A DNA stretch of 35,170 nt from Rhodobacter capsulatus (GTDB lineage: Bacteria; Pseudomonadota; Alphaproteobacteria; Rhodobacterales; Rhodobacteraceae). Positions within the stretch are counted from its first letter, which is position 1. Every line of letters starts with the position of its first letter. The notes under the pieces are model-generated. The model did no database searches. It was given only the letters and a program-made list of their open reading frames with translations, and was not told where the DNA came from. The DNA lies in contig NZ_SWJZ01000060.1 in the NCBI RefSeq assembly GCF_005144475.1, positions 1 through 35,170 on the forward strand. Direction: 5' to 3'. Positions 7,363 through 17,465 of the stretch are shown one piece after another. The translations under genes were made by a program, and so were the position numbers.

Positions 7363-8334
7363 ATGCAGCCAGTCAATTTCGGAATTCTCGGCGCGTCGGA
7401 TTTCGCGGCGCGCCGGATGGGGCCTGCGATCCATGCGGCGCGGGGCGCGCGTCTGGCGGCGCTGGCGACATCCTCGCCCGCCAAGGCCGCGGCCTTCACC
7501 GCCTTCGCCCCCGATCTGACCCTGCATGACAGCTACGAGGCGCTGCTGGCCGATCCCGCGATCGAGGCGGTCTATATTCCGCTGCCCAATCACCTGCATG
7601 TCAGCTGGGGGATCAGGGCGCTTGCCGCGGGCAAGCATGTGCTGATCGAAAAGCCGCTGGCGCTGACGGCGGCCGAGATCGACCCGCTGATCGCCGCCCG
7701 CGATGCCGCGGGCAGATGCGCGGCCGAGGCCTATATGATCGTGCACCACCCGCAGTGGCAGCTGGCGCGGCACTGGCTGGACGCGGGCCGGATCGGGCGG
7801 CTGAAACATGCCGACGCCGTCTTCTGCTTCGACAACCCCGACCCCGCGAACATCCGCAACCGCGCCGAGACCGGCGGCGGCTCGATCCCCGATATCGGCG
7901 TCTATGCCTATTCCTCGATCCGCTTCGCGGCGCGGGCCGAGCCGGTGCGACTGTCGTCCCGGATCAAACGCGAGAACGGCGTCGACACTTTCGCGCAGGT
8001 CTGGGGCGAGATGGCGGGCCCGGGCGGGGAATTCACCTTCGCCGCGATGACCTCGACCCGGCTTTGCGCGCGTCAGGAAGTGACCTTTCAGGGCGAGACC
8101 GGCCGGATCACCTTTACGGCCCCGTTCAACGCCGCCGCCTTCGATCAGGCCGAGATCACCTTGCACGGTTTCAACAGCGCCGAGACGCACCGCTTCCCCG
8201 GCGTGAACCAATATGTGCTGCAGGTCGAAGCCTTTGTCCGCCACATCCGCGACGGCGAACCTTTCCTCTGGACGCTCGAAGACGCGCGCAAGGGACAGGC
8301 GATGATCGATCTGGTGCGCGCGGGCGAGATCTGA
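7363..8334 (+). CDS. Gfo/Idh/MocA-family NAD(P)-dependent oxidoreductase
   Basis: A 323-residue Rossmann-fold oxidoreductase. The N-terminal dinucleotide loop reads FGILGASDFAARRMGPA, and the family's EKP motif is at residues 96-98 (HVLIEKPLAL). After it comes the C-terminal beta-sheet domain with GGGSIPDIGVYAYSSIRF. Related proteins oxidise sugars, inositols or dihydrodiols; the substrate cannot be read from sequence. The ATG at 7363 has an AGGGAGAGG ribosome site. It stands alone between rpoH and a composite repeat and is convergent with the Lrp-type gene. Confidence 0.88.
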   Translation: MQPVNFGILGASDFAARRMGPAIHAARGARLAALATSSPAKAAAFTAFAPDLTLHDSYEALLADPAIEAVYIPLPNHLHVSWGIRALAAGKHVLIEKPLALTAAEIDPLIAARDAAGRCAAEAYMIVHHPQWQLARHWLDAGRIGRLKHADAVFCFDNPDPANIRNRAETGGGSIPDIGVYAYSSIRFAARAEPVRLSSRIKRENGVDTFAQVWGEMAGPGGEFTFAAMTSTRLCARQEVTFQGETGRITFTAPFNAAAFDQAEITLHGFNSAETHRFPGVNQYVLQVEAFVRHIRDGEPFLWTLEDARKGQAMIDLVRAGEI

Positions 8335-8343
8335 GGGCAAGGC

Positions 8344-8489
8344 GGGGGGCGCTGCCCCCCTCTTGGCCTGACGGCCAATTCACCCCCCGGGATATTTGGA
8401 CCAAGGTGAAAGCAGATCCCGGTTTGCCTTTCACCTTGGCGCAAATATCCCGGGGGGAGTCCGCTTGCGGACGGGGGGCAGAGCCCCCC
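8344..8489. repeat. composite multi-hairpin intergenic repeat, copy A
   Basis: The element lies between convergent genes and is made of consecutive hairpins. These are GGGGGGC/GCCCCCC (8344-8360), TTGGCC/GGCCAA (8363-8378), a central long stem with 29-nt arms (8383-8411 and 8429-8457, one 2-nt internal mismatch, 17-nt loop), a CCGC/GCGG stem, and GGGGGGC/GCCCCCC (8473-8489). The central arm carries CCCGGGATATTTG and CCAAGGTGAAA. Copy B at 15436-15567 shares this architecture and the core sequence, in opposite orientation. A shared role at 3' ends of convergent transcripts is an inference. Confidence 0.85.
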
Positions 8490-8511
8490 TGCCCCGCCTG
8501 GGGCCGAGCGC

Positions 8512-10138
<1,627 letters not shown>

Positions 10139-10151
10139 GGCGCAACGAAAA

Positions 10152-10171
10152 GGGCCGCCCGAAGGCGGCCC
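10152..10171. terminator. bidirectional terminator hairpin between trxB and the next gene
   Basis: A perfect 8-bp stem GGGCCGCC/GGCGGCCC closes a CGAA loop. On the minus strand it is followed by TTTTCGTT; on the plus strand by GTTTC. It therefore fits best as terminator of the minus-strand membrane protein gene and can also serve trxB. Confidence 0.75.
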
Positions 10172-10190
10172 GTTTCAGACTGTGACTGGC

Positions 10191-10646
10191 TCAGGCCGCG
10201 ACGGCCTTGGCCTTCAGTTTCGCCTTGGCCTTTTCCTTGGCGCGGATCTGCGAGCGTTTGATCGCATCCGCGATCCCCACGACCATCGAGATCACCAGAG
10301 CCGCCGAGAGCGTTTCGGCGAAGCTGGCCGGGCCGTAGAGCTGGAACATCTCCATCGGCATCGGCGCGTAATTCCACAGCGCGAGCAGCGACAGGCCGAC
10401 CACGAAGATCCACGAGATGATCCCCGCCGCCAGCACGTTGAAGCGGGACACCAGCATCCGCATCGCCAGCGCGAAGACGAGACACCAGGCAGCCCATTTC
10501 ATCATGTCGTCGGGATAGGTCATCCCGAGCGTGCTGTAATATTCTTCCCACTGGCTTTTCAGCCAGACCTGATTGATGCCGTACTCGCAACCGGAGATCC
10601 ACACCCAACCGGCGATGATAGGCGTCAGACTTGATTTCAGACCCAT
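10191..10646 (-). CDS. unknown multi-pass membrane protein
   Basis: A 151-residue protein with about four hydrophobic segments: residues 7-24 (LTPIIAGWVWISGCEYG), 50-66, 70-91 (VLAAGIISWIFVVGLSLLAL) and 109-126 (AETLSAALVISMVVGIAD). It ends in a strongly basic Lys/Ala-rich cytoplasmic-type tail (KAKAKLKAKAVAA). I do not recognise a family. The ATG at 10646 has AGGGGA 6 nt upstream. It stands alone, convergent with trxB and divergent from sat-cysC. Possible -35/-10 elements TTGTTG and TATCGT lie 16 nt apart upstream on its strand, with weak matches. Confidence 0.8.
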   Translation of the reverse strand: MGLKSSLTPIIAGWVWISGCEYGINQVWLKSQWEEYYSTLGMTYPDDMMKWAAWCLVFALAMRMLVSRFNVLAAGIISWIFVVGLSLLALWNYAPMPMEMFQLYGPASFAETLSAALVISMVVGIADAIKRSQIRAKEKAKAKLKAKAVAA

Positions 10647-10884
10647 GACTTCCCCTCAAAGCAAACTTCGGGGCACGATAGCACCGCTTCGAACCGCAAC
10701 AAACGGCGTGGATTGACGCAGTTTGCAGAAACTTCGTTCCGACCTTCGACGCAAACGCACCATAACGGCCTTCTTTCATCGGACAGCCCCGGCTTTTGCT
10801 TGAAATACGGTGTTTTTGCGGGCAAAGCCGCGCCCAAGCGTCGGTGTGGCGCGGCGGTTAGCCCTCGAAAAAACAGGTCAAGCG

Positions 10885-12591
10885 ATGACTCTTCCCAATC
10901 TCGCTCCCATTCCGGAGCTCTATGTGTCTCACGAATCTGCCCAGAAGCTGAAGATCGAAGCGGGCAACCTGCCGTCGTGGGACCTGACGGCGCGTCAGAT
11001 CTGCGACCTGGAACTGCTGATGAACGGCGGGTTCTTCCCGCTCAAGGGCTTCCTGAGCGAGGCCGATTACGACGGCGTCGTCGACAACATGCGTCTGGCC
11101 GATGGCACGCTCTGGCCGATGCCGATCACGCTCGACGTGACCGAGAAATTCGCCGAAGGCATCGCCCCCGGGCAGGACATCGCGCTGCGCGATCAGGAAG
11201 GGGTGATTCTGGCGATCCTGTCGGTCACCGACAAATGGGTGCCGAACAAGGCGAAAGAGGCCGAAAAGGTCTTCGGCGCCGACGATCTGGCGCATCCGGC
11301 GGTGAATTACCTGCACAACACCGCGGGCGCGATCTATCTGGGCGGGCCGATCACCGGCATCCAGCAGCCCGTGCATTATGATTTCAAGGGCCGCCGCGAC
11401 ACCCCGAACGAGCTGCGCGCCTATTTCCGCAAGCTGGGCTGGCAGAAGATCGTCGCGTTCCAGACCCGCAACCCGCTGCACCGCGCGCATCAGGAACTGA
11501 CCTTCCGCGCCGCCCGCGAGGCGCAGGCGAACCTGCTGATCCATCCCGTCGTCGGCATGACGAAACCGGGCGATGTCGATCACTTCACCCGGGTGCGCTG
11601 CTATGAAGCCGTGCTGGATCAATACCCGCAATCGACCACGACGATGAGCCTTCTGAACCTGGCGATGCGGATGGCGGGCCCGCGCGAGGCGGTCTGGCAC
11701 GGGCTGATTCGCAAGAACCATGGCGTGACCCATTTCATCGTCGGCCGCGATCACGCCGGCCCCGGCAAGAACAGCCAGGGCGTCGATTTCTACGGCCCCT
11801 ATGATGCGCAGACTCTTTTCAAGCAATATGAAGAGGAAATCGGCGTCACCATGGTCGATTTCAAGCACATGGTCTATGTGCAGGAAAAGGCGCAATATTA
11901 CCCGGCGAACGAGGTGCCGGAGGGCTGCACCGTCCTTGACATCTCGGGCACCGAACTGCGCCGCCGTCTGCGCGAGGGCCTGGATATCCCGGAATGGTTC
12001 AGCTTCCCGCAGGTGGTGTCGGAACTGCGCCGCACCTCGCCCGCCCGCGCGAAACAGGGCTTCACCGTCTTCTTCACCGGCCTGTCGGGGTCGGGCAAGT
12101 CGACGATCGCCAATGCGCTGATGGTCAAGCTGATGGAGATGGGCGGGCGTCCGGTGACGCTGCTGGATGGCGATGTGGTGCGCAAGCATCTGTCCTCGGA
12201 ACTCGGCTTCTCGAAAGAGCACCGCGACATCAACATCAAGCGCATCGGCTATGTGGCCTCGGAAATCACCAAGAACGGCGGCATCGCGATCTGCGCGCCG
12301 ATCGCGCCCTATACCGCGACCCGCCGCGCCGTGCGCGAGATGGTCGAGGCTTACGGCGCCTTCGTCGAAGTCCATGTCGCGACCTCGCTTGAAGAATGCG
12401 AAAGCCGTGACCGCAAGGGGCTTTACAAGCTCGCCCGCGAAGGCAAGATCAAGGAATTCACCGGCATTTCCGACCCCTATGAAGTGCCCGCCAGCCCGGA
12501 ACTGGCCGTCGACACCACCGGCGTCGATGTCGATCACTGCGCGCATCAGGTGATCCTGAAGCTGGAATCGATGGGCCTGATCAAGGCGTAA
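10885..12591 (+). CDS. bifunctional sulfate adenylyltransferase / adenylylsulfate kinase
   Basis: A 568-residue fusion that makes APS from ATP and sulfate and then phosphorylates it to PAPS, for sulfate assimilation. Residues 1 to about 385 form the Sat (ATP sulfurylase) part, with a PUA-like start, QTRNPLHRAH at 193-202 and GRDHAGPGK near 287. Residues from about 395 form the CysC part, with an intact Walker A GLSGSGKST near 399-407, then DGDVVRKHLSSELGFS and the lid segment FTGISDPYEVP. Because the P-loop is intact, the kinase should be active, unlike the regulatory domain of fungal homologues. The ATG at 10885 is the first with the family N-terminus. A strong terminator follows. Confidence 0.95.
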   Translation: MTLPNLAPIPELYVSHESAQKLKIEAGNLPSWDLTARQICDLELLMNGGFFPLKGFLSEADYDGVVDNMRLADGTLWPMPITLDVTEKFAEGIAPGQDIALRDQEGVILAILSVTDKWVPNKAKEAEKVFGADDLAHPAVNYLHNTAGAIYLGGPITGIQQPVHYDFKGRRDTPNELRAYFRKLGWQKIVAFQTRNPLHRAHQELTFRAAREAQANLLIHPVVGMTKPGDVDHFTRVRCYEAVLDQYPQSTTTMSLLNLAMRMAGPREAVWHGLIRKNHGVTHFIVGRDHAGPGKNSQGVDFYGPYDAQTLFKQYEEEIGVTMVDFKHMVYVQEKAQYYPANEVPEGCTVLDISGTELRRRLREGLDIPEWFSFPQVVSELRRTSPARAKQGFTVFFTGLSGSGKSTIANALMVKLMEMGGRPVTLLDGDVVRKHLSSELGFSKEHRDINIKRIGYVASEITKNGGIAICAPIAPYTATRRAVREMVEAYGAFVEVHVATSLEECESRDRKGLYKLAREGKIKEFTGISDPYEVPASPELAVDTTGVDVDHCAHQVILKLESMGLIKA

Positions 12592-12610
12592 GCCTTTCGG
12601 AAGAAATACG

Positions 12611-12638
12611 AAACGCCCCGGGGTTCCCCGGGGCGTTT
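12611..12638 (+). terminator. intrinsic terminator of sat-cysC
   Basis: A 13-bp perfect stem (AAACGCCCCGGGG with its complement) closes a TT loop. It is followed on the plus strand by TTTTGCTTTTG, counting the last Ts of the stem. It starts 20 nt after the stop codon. Confidence 0.9.
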
Positions 12639-12663
12639 TGCTTTTGCCCCGCCCGAAACGAAA

Positions 12664-12686
12664 ACGGCAGGGAAATCCCCTGCCGT
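12664..12686 (-). terminator. intrinsic terminator of the hsp20-DUF1150 operon
   Basis: Stem ACGGCAGGG/CCCTGCCGT with a short AT-rich loop. On the minus strand it is followed by TTTCGTTT, as expected for the operon that ends at 12715. It lies back-to-back with the sat-cysC terminator. Confidence 0.8.
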
Positions 12687-12714
12687 CGGTATGTCGCGAT
12701 GATGGCAAACGGCG

Positions 12715-12942
12715 TCAGTGCACGCTGAGCGCGGTGATCTCGTTTTGCCGCGCCAGCACGAAGGCCATCTCGCGGTCCTTCACCAAAGCCAGCCGCTCGC
12801 CGTTGCTGTTGTGCAGCGCATACATGTGGTCGATATGGCCCACCCGGTCGCGGATTTCCTCGGGAATTTCGGTCAGCGGAACCGGCCGGACATAAACAAT
12901 GCGCGCCCCCGCGGCGACGTCGAAGTCAGCAGTATGATCCAT
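12715..12942 (-). CDS. DUF1150-family protein
   Basis: A 75-residue protein of the DUF1150 family, common in alphaproteobacteria and often beside small heat-shock genes. It contains IVYVRPVPLTEIPEEIR and ends with LVKDREMAFVLARQNEITALSVH; no membrane segment. The start lies 9 nt after the hsp20 stop with an AAGGGGG ribosome site, so the two genes form one operon and should share heat induction. The biochemical role is not known. Confidence 0.88.
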   Translation of the reverse strand: MDHTADFDVAAGARIVYVRPVPLTEIPEEIRDRVGHIDHMYALHNSNGERLALVKDREMAFVLARQNEITALSVH

Positions 12943-12951
12943 GATGCCCCC

Positions 12952-13365
12952 TTACTTTCTGCGGATCGGAATCGTCTGCACCACCGGCTCGGGCTGCGCC
13001 CGTTTCAGCTCGACGTGCAAAAGGCCATTTTCCAGCGCGGCGCCCGAGACCTCGACGCCATCGGCCAGCACGAAGCTGCGCTGAAAGGCGCGGGCGGCGA
13101 TGCCGCGGTGCAAGAAGATGCGCTCGGACCCGTCATCGGCCTGACGGCCGCGGATGACTAGGGCGCGATCTTCCATGGTGATCGCCAGATCGGCCTCGGC
13201 AAAGCCCGCCACCGCCAGGGTGATGCGGAATTCGTCGGGCCCCGATTGCTCGATATTGTAGGGCGGATAGGCGTCGGACCCGGATTTTGCGGTCCGTTCG
13301 ACAAGGCGCTCCAGCTGGTCGAAGCCCAGCAGATAGGGATGTGCGCCGAAGCTCAGTTTCGTCAT
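12952..13365 (-). CDS. Hsp20-family small heat-shock protein (IbpA-like)
   Basis: A 137-residue alpha-crystallin-type holdase chaperone that keeps unfolding proteins soluble until DnaK/ClpB act. The N-terminal arm (FGFDQLERL-type segment LLGFDQLERLVERT) and YPPYNIEQSGPDEFRITLAVAGF match IbpA. The alpha-crystallin core follows (LVIRGRQ, FLHRGIAARAFQRSFVLADGVEV and AALENGLLHVELKR), and the C-terminal anchor IPIRRK carries the I-x-I motif. The ATG at 13365 gives MTKLSFGAHP. A sigma-32-like promoter lies 65-92 bp upstream; DUF1150 follows in the operon. Confidence 0.95.
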   Translation of the reverse strand: MTKLSFGAHPYLLGFDQLERLVERTAKSGSDAYPPYNIEQSGPDEFRITLAVAGFAEADLAITMEDRALVIRGRQADDGSERIFLHRGIAARAFQRSFVLADGVEVSGAALENGLLHVELKRAQPEPVVQTIPIRRK

Positions 13366-13429
13366 TGGCAAGCCCTTTGGTAAGCGACGTTGCATGTGGG
13401 CCCCGCAGCGCGGCAGCCCCATGCCCACG

Positions 13430-13457
13430 ATATGGGCAGCCCGCCCGCAGGTGCAAG
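13430..13457 (-). promoter_or_regulatory. sigma-32 (RpoH)-type promoter of hsp20-DUF1150
   Basis: On the minus strand, CTTGCA (13457-13452) and GCCCATAT (13437-13430) are 14 nt apart. Against the heat-shock consensus CTTGAA / CCCCATnT this is 5 of 6 and all but the first base of the -10. The predicted start is near 13423, about 58 nt before the ATG. The position before a small heat-shock gene strengthens the call. Confidence 0.65.
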
Positions 13458-13587
13458 GGGGCGGCGGCAGGTCGCAGTCAGGAAATTTCCCGCAAAGGCT
13501 GCGGATTTGATATGCTTGGACAAAAGCGGGGCGAGTCGGGGGGCTTGGCTCTGCTTATCTGTCTCAGCCTGTGATCGGACACATGCC

Positions 13588-13818
13588 ATGAATGCCCATA
13601 CTGACAGCCCGATCGAGATGAACTCCGACGAGGTGTTGCGGGTCAAGCTCGAGGTGCTGCGGCGCGAGCACCGCGACCTGGACGAGGCGATTTCCGCGCT
13701 GGTCAACGCCGCCCACCCCGATCAGCTGCGGCTGGTGCGGCTGAAAAAGCAGAAACTGGCGCTGAAGGATCAGATCGCCCGGATCGAAGACCGGCTCACC
13801 CCCGACATCATCGCCTGA
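13588..13818 (+). CDS. YdcH-family (DUF465) small coiled-coil protein
   Basis: A 76-residue protein of the YdcH/DUF465 family. It shows the typical pattern LRREHRDLDEAISAL...LRLVRLKKQKLALKDQIARIEDRL, an antiparallel helical hairpin rich in charged residues. The ribosome site before the ATG at 13588 is weak; an ATG ten codons later (13618) also lacks a good one, so the start is uncertain. Function is unknown. It is divergent from hsp20 and 66 bp before purE. Confidence 0.85.
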   Translation: MNAHTDSPIEMNSDEVLRVKLEVLRREHRDLDEAISALVNAAHPDQLRLVRLKKQKLALKDQIARIEDRLTPDIIA

Positions 13819-13884
13819 GACCGCCCCAAACCCTTGAACCGGGGGCCGGTCCGCCTATAGTGCCGCCACAAAATGGGGGGCCGA

Positions 13885-14370
13885 ATGGGCGTGAAAGTGG
13901 GAATCATCATGGGCAGCCAGTCCGACTGGGCGACCCTGCGCGAGGCGGCGACGGTTCTGGATGAACTCGGCGTGGCTTACGAGAAGAAGATCGTCTCGGC
14001 GCATCGCACCCCGGACCGGCTCTGGGCCTATGGCAAGACCGCGGTGGATCGCGGCCTGCAGGTGATCATCGCGGGCGCGGGCGGCGCGGCGCATCTGCCG
14101 GGCATGATGGCCTCGAAAACCCGGGTGCCGGTCGTCGGCGTGCCGGTGCAGACGAAGGCGCTAGCGGGCGTCGACAGTCTTTATTCCATCGTGCAGATGC
14201 CGAAGGGCTTTCCGGTCGCCACGATGGCGATCGGTGCTGCGGGCGCGGCCAATGCCGGGCTGATGGCGGCGGGCATCCTGGCGCTGCAGGATGCGGACCT
14301 GGCCGCCCGGCTCGATGCCTGGCGCGAGGCCCTCTCCGCCTCGATCCCCGACGAGCCCGCCGATGAATGA
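13885..14370 (+). CDS. purE: N5-carboxyaminoimidazole ribonucleotide mutase
   Basis: A class I PurE of 161 residues (165 if the ATG at 13873 is used). It converts N5-CAIR to CAIR in de novo purine synthesis. Family marks are [11 protein letters not shown], the catalytic [12 protein letters not shown] with its His, [14 protein letters not shown], and [32 protein letters not shown]. The start at 13885 is preferred because a GGGGGG tract precedes it; nothing like a ribosome site precedes 13873. It overlaps purK by 8 nt. Confidence 0.96.
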   Translation: MGVKVGIIMGSQSDWATLREAATVLDELGVAYEKKIVSAHRTPDRLWAYGKTAVDRGLQVIIAGAGGAAHLPGMMASKTRVPVVGVPVQTKALAGVDSLYSIVQMPKGFPVATMAIGAAGAANAGLMAAGILALQDADLAARLDAWREALSASIPDEPADE

Positions 14371-15427
14371 GATGCTGAAACCGGGCGCCACCATCGGAAT
14401 TCTGGGCGGCGGACAGCTGGGGCGGATGCTCTCGGTCGCGGCCTCGCGGCTGGGGCTGACCTGCGCGATCTTCGAGCCGGGGGCGAACCCGCCCGCGGGT
14501 CAGGTCGCCGACCGGGTCTTCACCGCACCCTACGACGACGAAGCCGCGCTGCGCGCCTTTGCCGAAGCGGTCGATGTCATCACCTATGAATTCGAGAACA
14601 TCCCGACCTCGGCGCTTGACCTGCTCGAAAGCCTGCGCCCGATCCGGCCGGGGCGCAAGGCGCTGGCCACCTCGCAGGACCGGATCCTGGAAAAGGCCTT
14701 CCTGAACGGCATCGGCCTTGCCACCGCGCCCTGGGCCGAGGTGACGGATGCGGCGAGCCTTGAGGCCGCGATCACGCGGATCGGCACGCCCGCGATCCTG
14801 AAGACGACGCGGCTCGGCTATGACGGCAAGGGCCAGGCGCGGATCATGACCCCCGCCGACGCGCCCGAGGCTTTGGCCGCGATGGGCGGCACCACCGCGG
14901 TTCTGGAAGGCTTCGTCGATTTCAGCGCGGAAATCTCGGTGATCGCGGCGCGCGGGCTGGACGGCTCGATTTCCTGTTTCGATCCCGGCGAGAACGTGCA
15001 CAAGTCGGGCATCCTGCACACCACGACCGTGCCCGCCCGCATCCCCCCGGCGCTGCGTTCGGATGCGGTGCTGGTCGCGGCGCGGATCCTGAATGCGCTT
15101 GATTACGTCGGCGTGCTCGGGGTCGAGCTCTTCGTGACGCCCGCGGGCCTGCTGGTGAACGAGATCGCGCCGCGGGTGCATAATTCCGGGCACTGGACCC
15201 AGGCGGGCTGCGCCGTCGATCAGTTCGAACAGCATATCCGCGCCGTGGCGGGCTGGCCCTTGGGCGATGGCGGGCGCCATGCCGATGTCGAGATGCTGAA
15301 CCTGATCGGCGATGACGTGGACCGGATCCCCGACTTTGCCCGGGCGAAGAACACGCAGATCCATCTTTACGGCAAGGCCGAGGCCAAGCCCGGTCGCAAG
15401 ATGGGCCATGTGAACCGCATTCTCTGA
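14363..15427 (+). CDS. purK: N5-carboxyaminoimidazole ribonucleotide synthase
   Basis: A 354-residue ATP-grasp enzyme that makes N5-CAIR from AIR, ATP and bicarbonate, the substrate of PurE. It begins [15 protein letters not shown], the PurK signature. Then come [25 protein letters not shown] (ATP-binding Lys and Gly-rich loop), and the metal-site end [26 protein letters not shown]. The ATG at 14363 lies inside the purE end (ATGAATGA), so translation is coupled. The second ATG at 14372 is an alternative start. Composite repeat copy B follows. Confidence 0.96.
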   Translation: MNEMLKPGATIGILGGGQLGRMLSVAASRLGLTCAIFEPGANPPAGQVADRVFTAPYDDEAALRAFAEAVDVITYEFENIPTSALDLLESLRPIRPGRKALATSQDRILEKAFLNGIGLATAPWAEVTDAASLEAAITRIGTPAILKTTRLGYDGKGQARIMTPADAPEALAAMGGTTAVLEGFVDFSAEISVIAARGLDGSISCFDPGENVHKSGILHTTTVPARIPPALRSDAVLVAARILNALDYVGVLGVELFVTPAGLLVNEIAPRVHNSGHWTQAGCAVDQFEQHIRAVAGWPLGDGGRHADVEMLNLIGDDVDRIPDFARAKNTQIHLYGKAEAKPGRKMGHVNRIL

Positions 15428-15435
15428 CCGCGGCA

Positions 15436-15567
15436 GCGGGGGCTGTCTGCCCCCGCACCCCCGAGGATATTTCCGCCAAGGTGAAAACAACGCCTTTTCA
15501 CCTTGGGGCAAATATCCCGGGGGGTGAATTTTGCGCGCCAGCGCAAAAGAGGGGGGCAGCGCCCCCC
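15436..15567. repeat. composite multi-hairpin intergenic repeat, copy B
   Basis: Hairpins in order: GCGGGGGC/GCCCCCGC (15436-15456); a central long imperfect stem (arms 15457-15487 and 15495-15525, with the 12-bp part CCAAGGTGAAAA perfect); TTTTGCGC/GCGCAAAA (15529-15548); and GGGGGGC/GCCCCCC (15551-15567). The right arm, read on the minus strand, is nearly the same as the left arm of copy A (AATTCACCCCCCGGG then ATATTTG), so the two copies are inverted relative to each other. It again sits between convergent genes, purK and a hydrolase gene. Confidence 0.85.
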
Positions 15568-15574
15568 TGCCCTC

Positions 15575-16300
15575 TTACGGCCGCGCAAGCCGTTTCAAGG
15601 CCCCGCCCCAACTTGGCGCGGGTTCGAACCGCCCGGTGTCCAGAAACGCCAGCACTTCGACGATCACCCGCGGATCGTCCATCATCCAGGTGTGGGTGAC
15701 CGGCAGCACCAGAAAATCCTTCATCCCCGCCCGTTTCGCGCTGGCAACCGAGACCTTGCCGTCATCCGGTCCCGGGATCAGCCAGGAGGTGATCGGGTTC
15801 AGGCTGTCCGAGCCCGCGATCACCGCAAAATCGAAGCGCGGCACGGCCAGGCGCGCGGGCGCATCCGTCGCGCGCGTGCCCAAAGCCAGCCCCGCCGGGC
15901 CGTTCATCCAGCCAAACCAGGCCTGATCGCGGAAGGCATCGACGATCTCCGACCCGCCATTCGGCGGCGCCAGCATCACCGCGCGATGGATCCGCCCGGC
16001 ATTGCCGTCGCGCTCGACCCAGACCTGCAGCAAGATGCCCCCCATCGAATGCGTCACCACATCGACCGGCCCCGGCCCGCAGGCGGCAAACCCCGCCTCG
16101 ATCCGGTCCGCCAGCCGCCCGACCGTCTCCTCGGTCGAGGGATAGCCGAGGTTCACCACCCGCGCCCCCCGCGCCCGGAGCACCTCTTCCAGCACGAAAA
16201 GCGAGCGCGGGCTGCGGGCAAGCCCGTGCAGCAACAGCACGCAGTCCGCCGCCGCCGGGGCGGCGCTCAGACACAAAAGCAAAAAGGCCCGGATCAGCAT
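15575..16300 (-). CDS. secreted alpha/beta-hydrolase (lipase/acetyltransferase-like)
   Basis: A 241-residue protein with a Sec-type signal peptide (MLIRAFLLLCLSAAPAAA, cleavage near residues 18-19), so it should act in the periplasm. The hydrolase fold shows LLLHGLARS (oxyanion loop), the nucleophile elbow VVTHSMGG, a late Asp region (IPGPDDGKVS) and the catalytic His in LPVTHTWMM. This pattern fits triacylglycerol-lipase-like or PGAP1-like bacterial proteins; the substrate is unknown. It starts 38 nt after the prs stop on the same strand, without an obvious terminator between them, so co-transcription is possible. Confidence 0.85.
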   Translation of the reverse strand: MLIRAFLLLCLSAAPAAADCVLLLHGLARSPRSLFVLEEVLRARGARVVNLGYPSTEETVGRLADRIEAGFAACGPGPVDVVTHSMGGILLQVWVERDGNAGRIHRAVMLAPPNGGSEIVDAFRDQAWFGWMNGPAGLALGTRATDAPARLAVPRFDFAVIAGSDSLNPITSWLIPGPDDGKVSVASAKRAGMKDFLVLPVTHTWMMDDPRVIVEVLAFLDTGRFEPAPSWGGALKRLARP

Positions 16301-16338
16301 GACCCGAGCCTTGTCGAATTCCCGCGGCCTGTCCAGCC

Positions 16339-17358
16339 TCAGAGCGTCGAATAAAGCCCTTCGTAGATCGGCACCAGCGTGTCGGTTTCAAAGAGCGAGC
16401 TGACCGAGGTGCCCGACCAGGTGTTGAGGATCGCCTGCGCGAACATCGGCGCGGTCGGCACGATGCGGATGTTGCGGGCGGATTTCACCTCTTCGGTGGC
16501 CTCGATCGAATCGGTGATGACCAGCGATTTCATCACCGAATTCTCCACCCGCTCCACCGCCGGGCCCGAGAGCACGCCGTGGGTGATGTAGCTGTGCACC
16601 TCGGTCGCGCCGGCGGCGATCAGCGTCTCGGCCGCCTTGCACAGGGTTCCCGCGGTGTCGCAGATGTCATCGACGATGATGCATTTCTTGCCGGTGACCT
16701 CGCCGATCACCGTCATCCCCGCGACCTCGCCCGCCTTTTCGCGGCGCTTGTCGACGATGGCCAGCGGCGCCCCGATGCGTTTGGCCAGTTCCCGCGCCCG
16801 CGCCACGCCGCCGACATCGGGCGAGATCACCATCAGATCTTCCCGGGAGCCCTTGAAATTGTGCAAGATATCCAGCGCAAAGACCGGCGCGGCGTAAAGG
16901 TTGTCCACCGGGATGTCGAAAAAGCCCTGGATCTGCGTCGCGTGCAGATCGAGCGTCAGAACCCGGTCCACGCCCGCCTCGGTCAGCAGGTTCGCGACCA
17001 GCTTCGCCGAAATCGGCGTGCGGGCCTTGGCGCGGCGATCCTGCCGGGCATAGCCGAAATAGGGGATCACGGCGGTGATGCGATCGGCCGACGAGCGTTT
17101 CAGCGCATCGGTCATGATCAGAAGTTCCATCAGGTTGTCATTCGCCGGGTTCGAGGTCGGCTGGATGATGTACATGTCCTCGCCGCGGACGTTTTCATAG
17201 ACTTCGACGAAGATTTCCTGATCGTTGAAGCGCTCGACGCGGGCATCGACCAGCCCCACCGACATGCCGCGATGCATCGACATCCGCCGCGCGATCGCCT
17301 GCGCCAGCGGCCGGTTCGCATTGCCGGAAATGAGCTTCGGTTCGGTCATCGCAGCCAT
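16339..17358 (-). CDS. prs: ribose-phosphate pyrophosphokinase (PRPP synthetase)
   Basis: A 339-residue enzyme that makes PRPP from ribose 5-phosphate and ATP, feeding purine, pyrimidine, His, Trp and NAD synthesis. Visible marks are [38 protein letters not shown] (ATP site), the metal motif [22 protein letters not shown], and the PRPP loop [13 protein letters not shown]. It is slightly longer than the E. coli enzyme (315). The ATG at 17358 has GAAAGGAA 5 nt upstream; a second ATG four codons on is possible. It is divergent from the isomerase-like gene at 17466. Confidence 0.96.
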   Translation of the reverse strand: MAAMTEPKLISGNANRPLAQAIARRMSMHRGMSVGLVDARVERFNDQEIFVEVYENVRGEDMYIIQPTSNPANDNLMELLIMTDALKRSSADRITAVIPYFGYARQDRRAKARTPISAKLVANLLTEAGVDRVLTLDLHATQIQGFFDIPVDNLYAAPVFALDILHNFKGSREDLMVISPDVGGVARARELAKRIGAPLAIVDKRREKAGEVAGMTVIGEVTGKKCIIVDDICDTAGTLCKAAETLIAAGATEVHSYITHGVLSGPAVERVENSVMKSLVITDSIEATEEVKSARNIRIVPTAPMFAQAILNTWSGTSVSSLFETDTLVPIYEGLYSTL

Positions 17359-17465
17359 GGCAGTTCCTTTCTTGCCGCTGCGGCAGCAGCGGATTCGGCG
17401 GATTGCGCCTGCCTTAGCACCGGGCTAGCCTGCCCGCAAACCTTGCAAGCCGGGGGAGCGATAAC

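Noticed and set aside
10858-12708. Long open frame on the minus strand opposite sat-cysC
   Set aside because: The plus strand encodes a complete, clearly conserved bifunctional enzyme. The antisense frame gives a His/Arg/Gln-rich sequence without domains, an expected effect of high-GC codon use.
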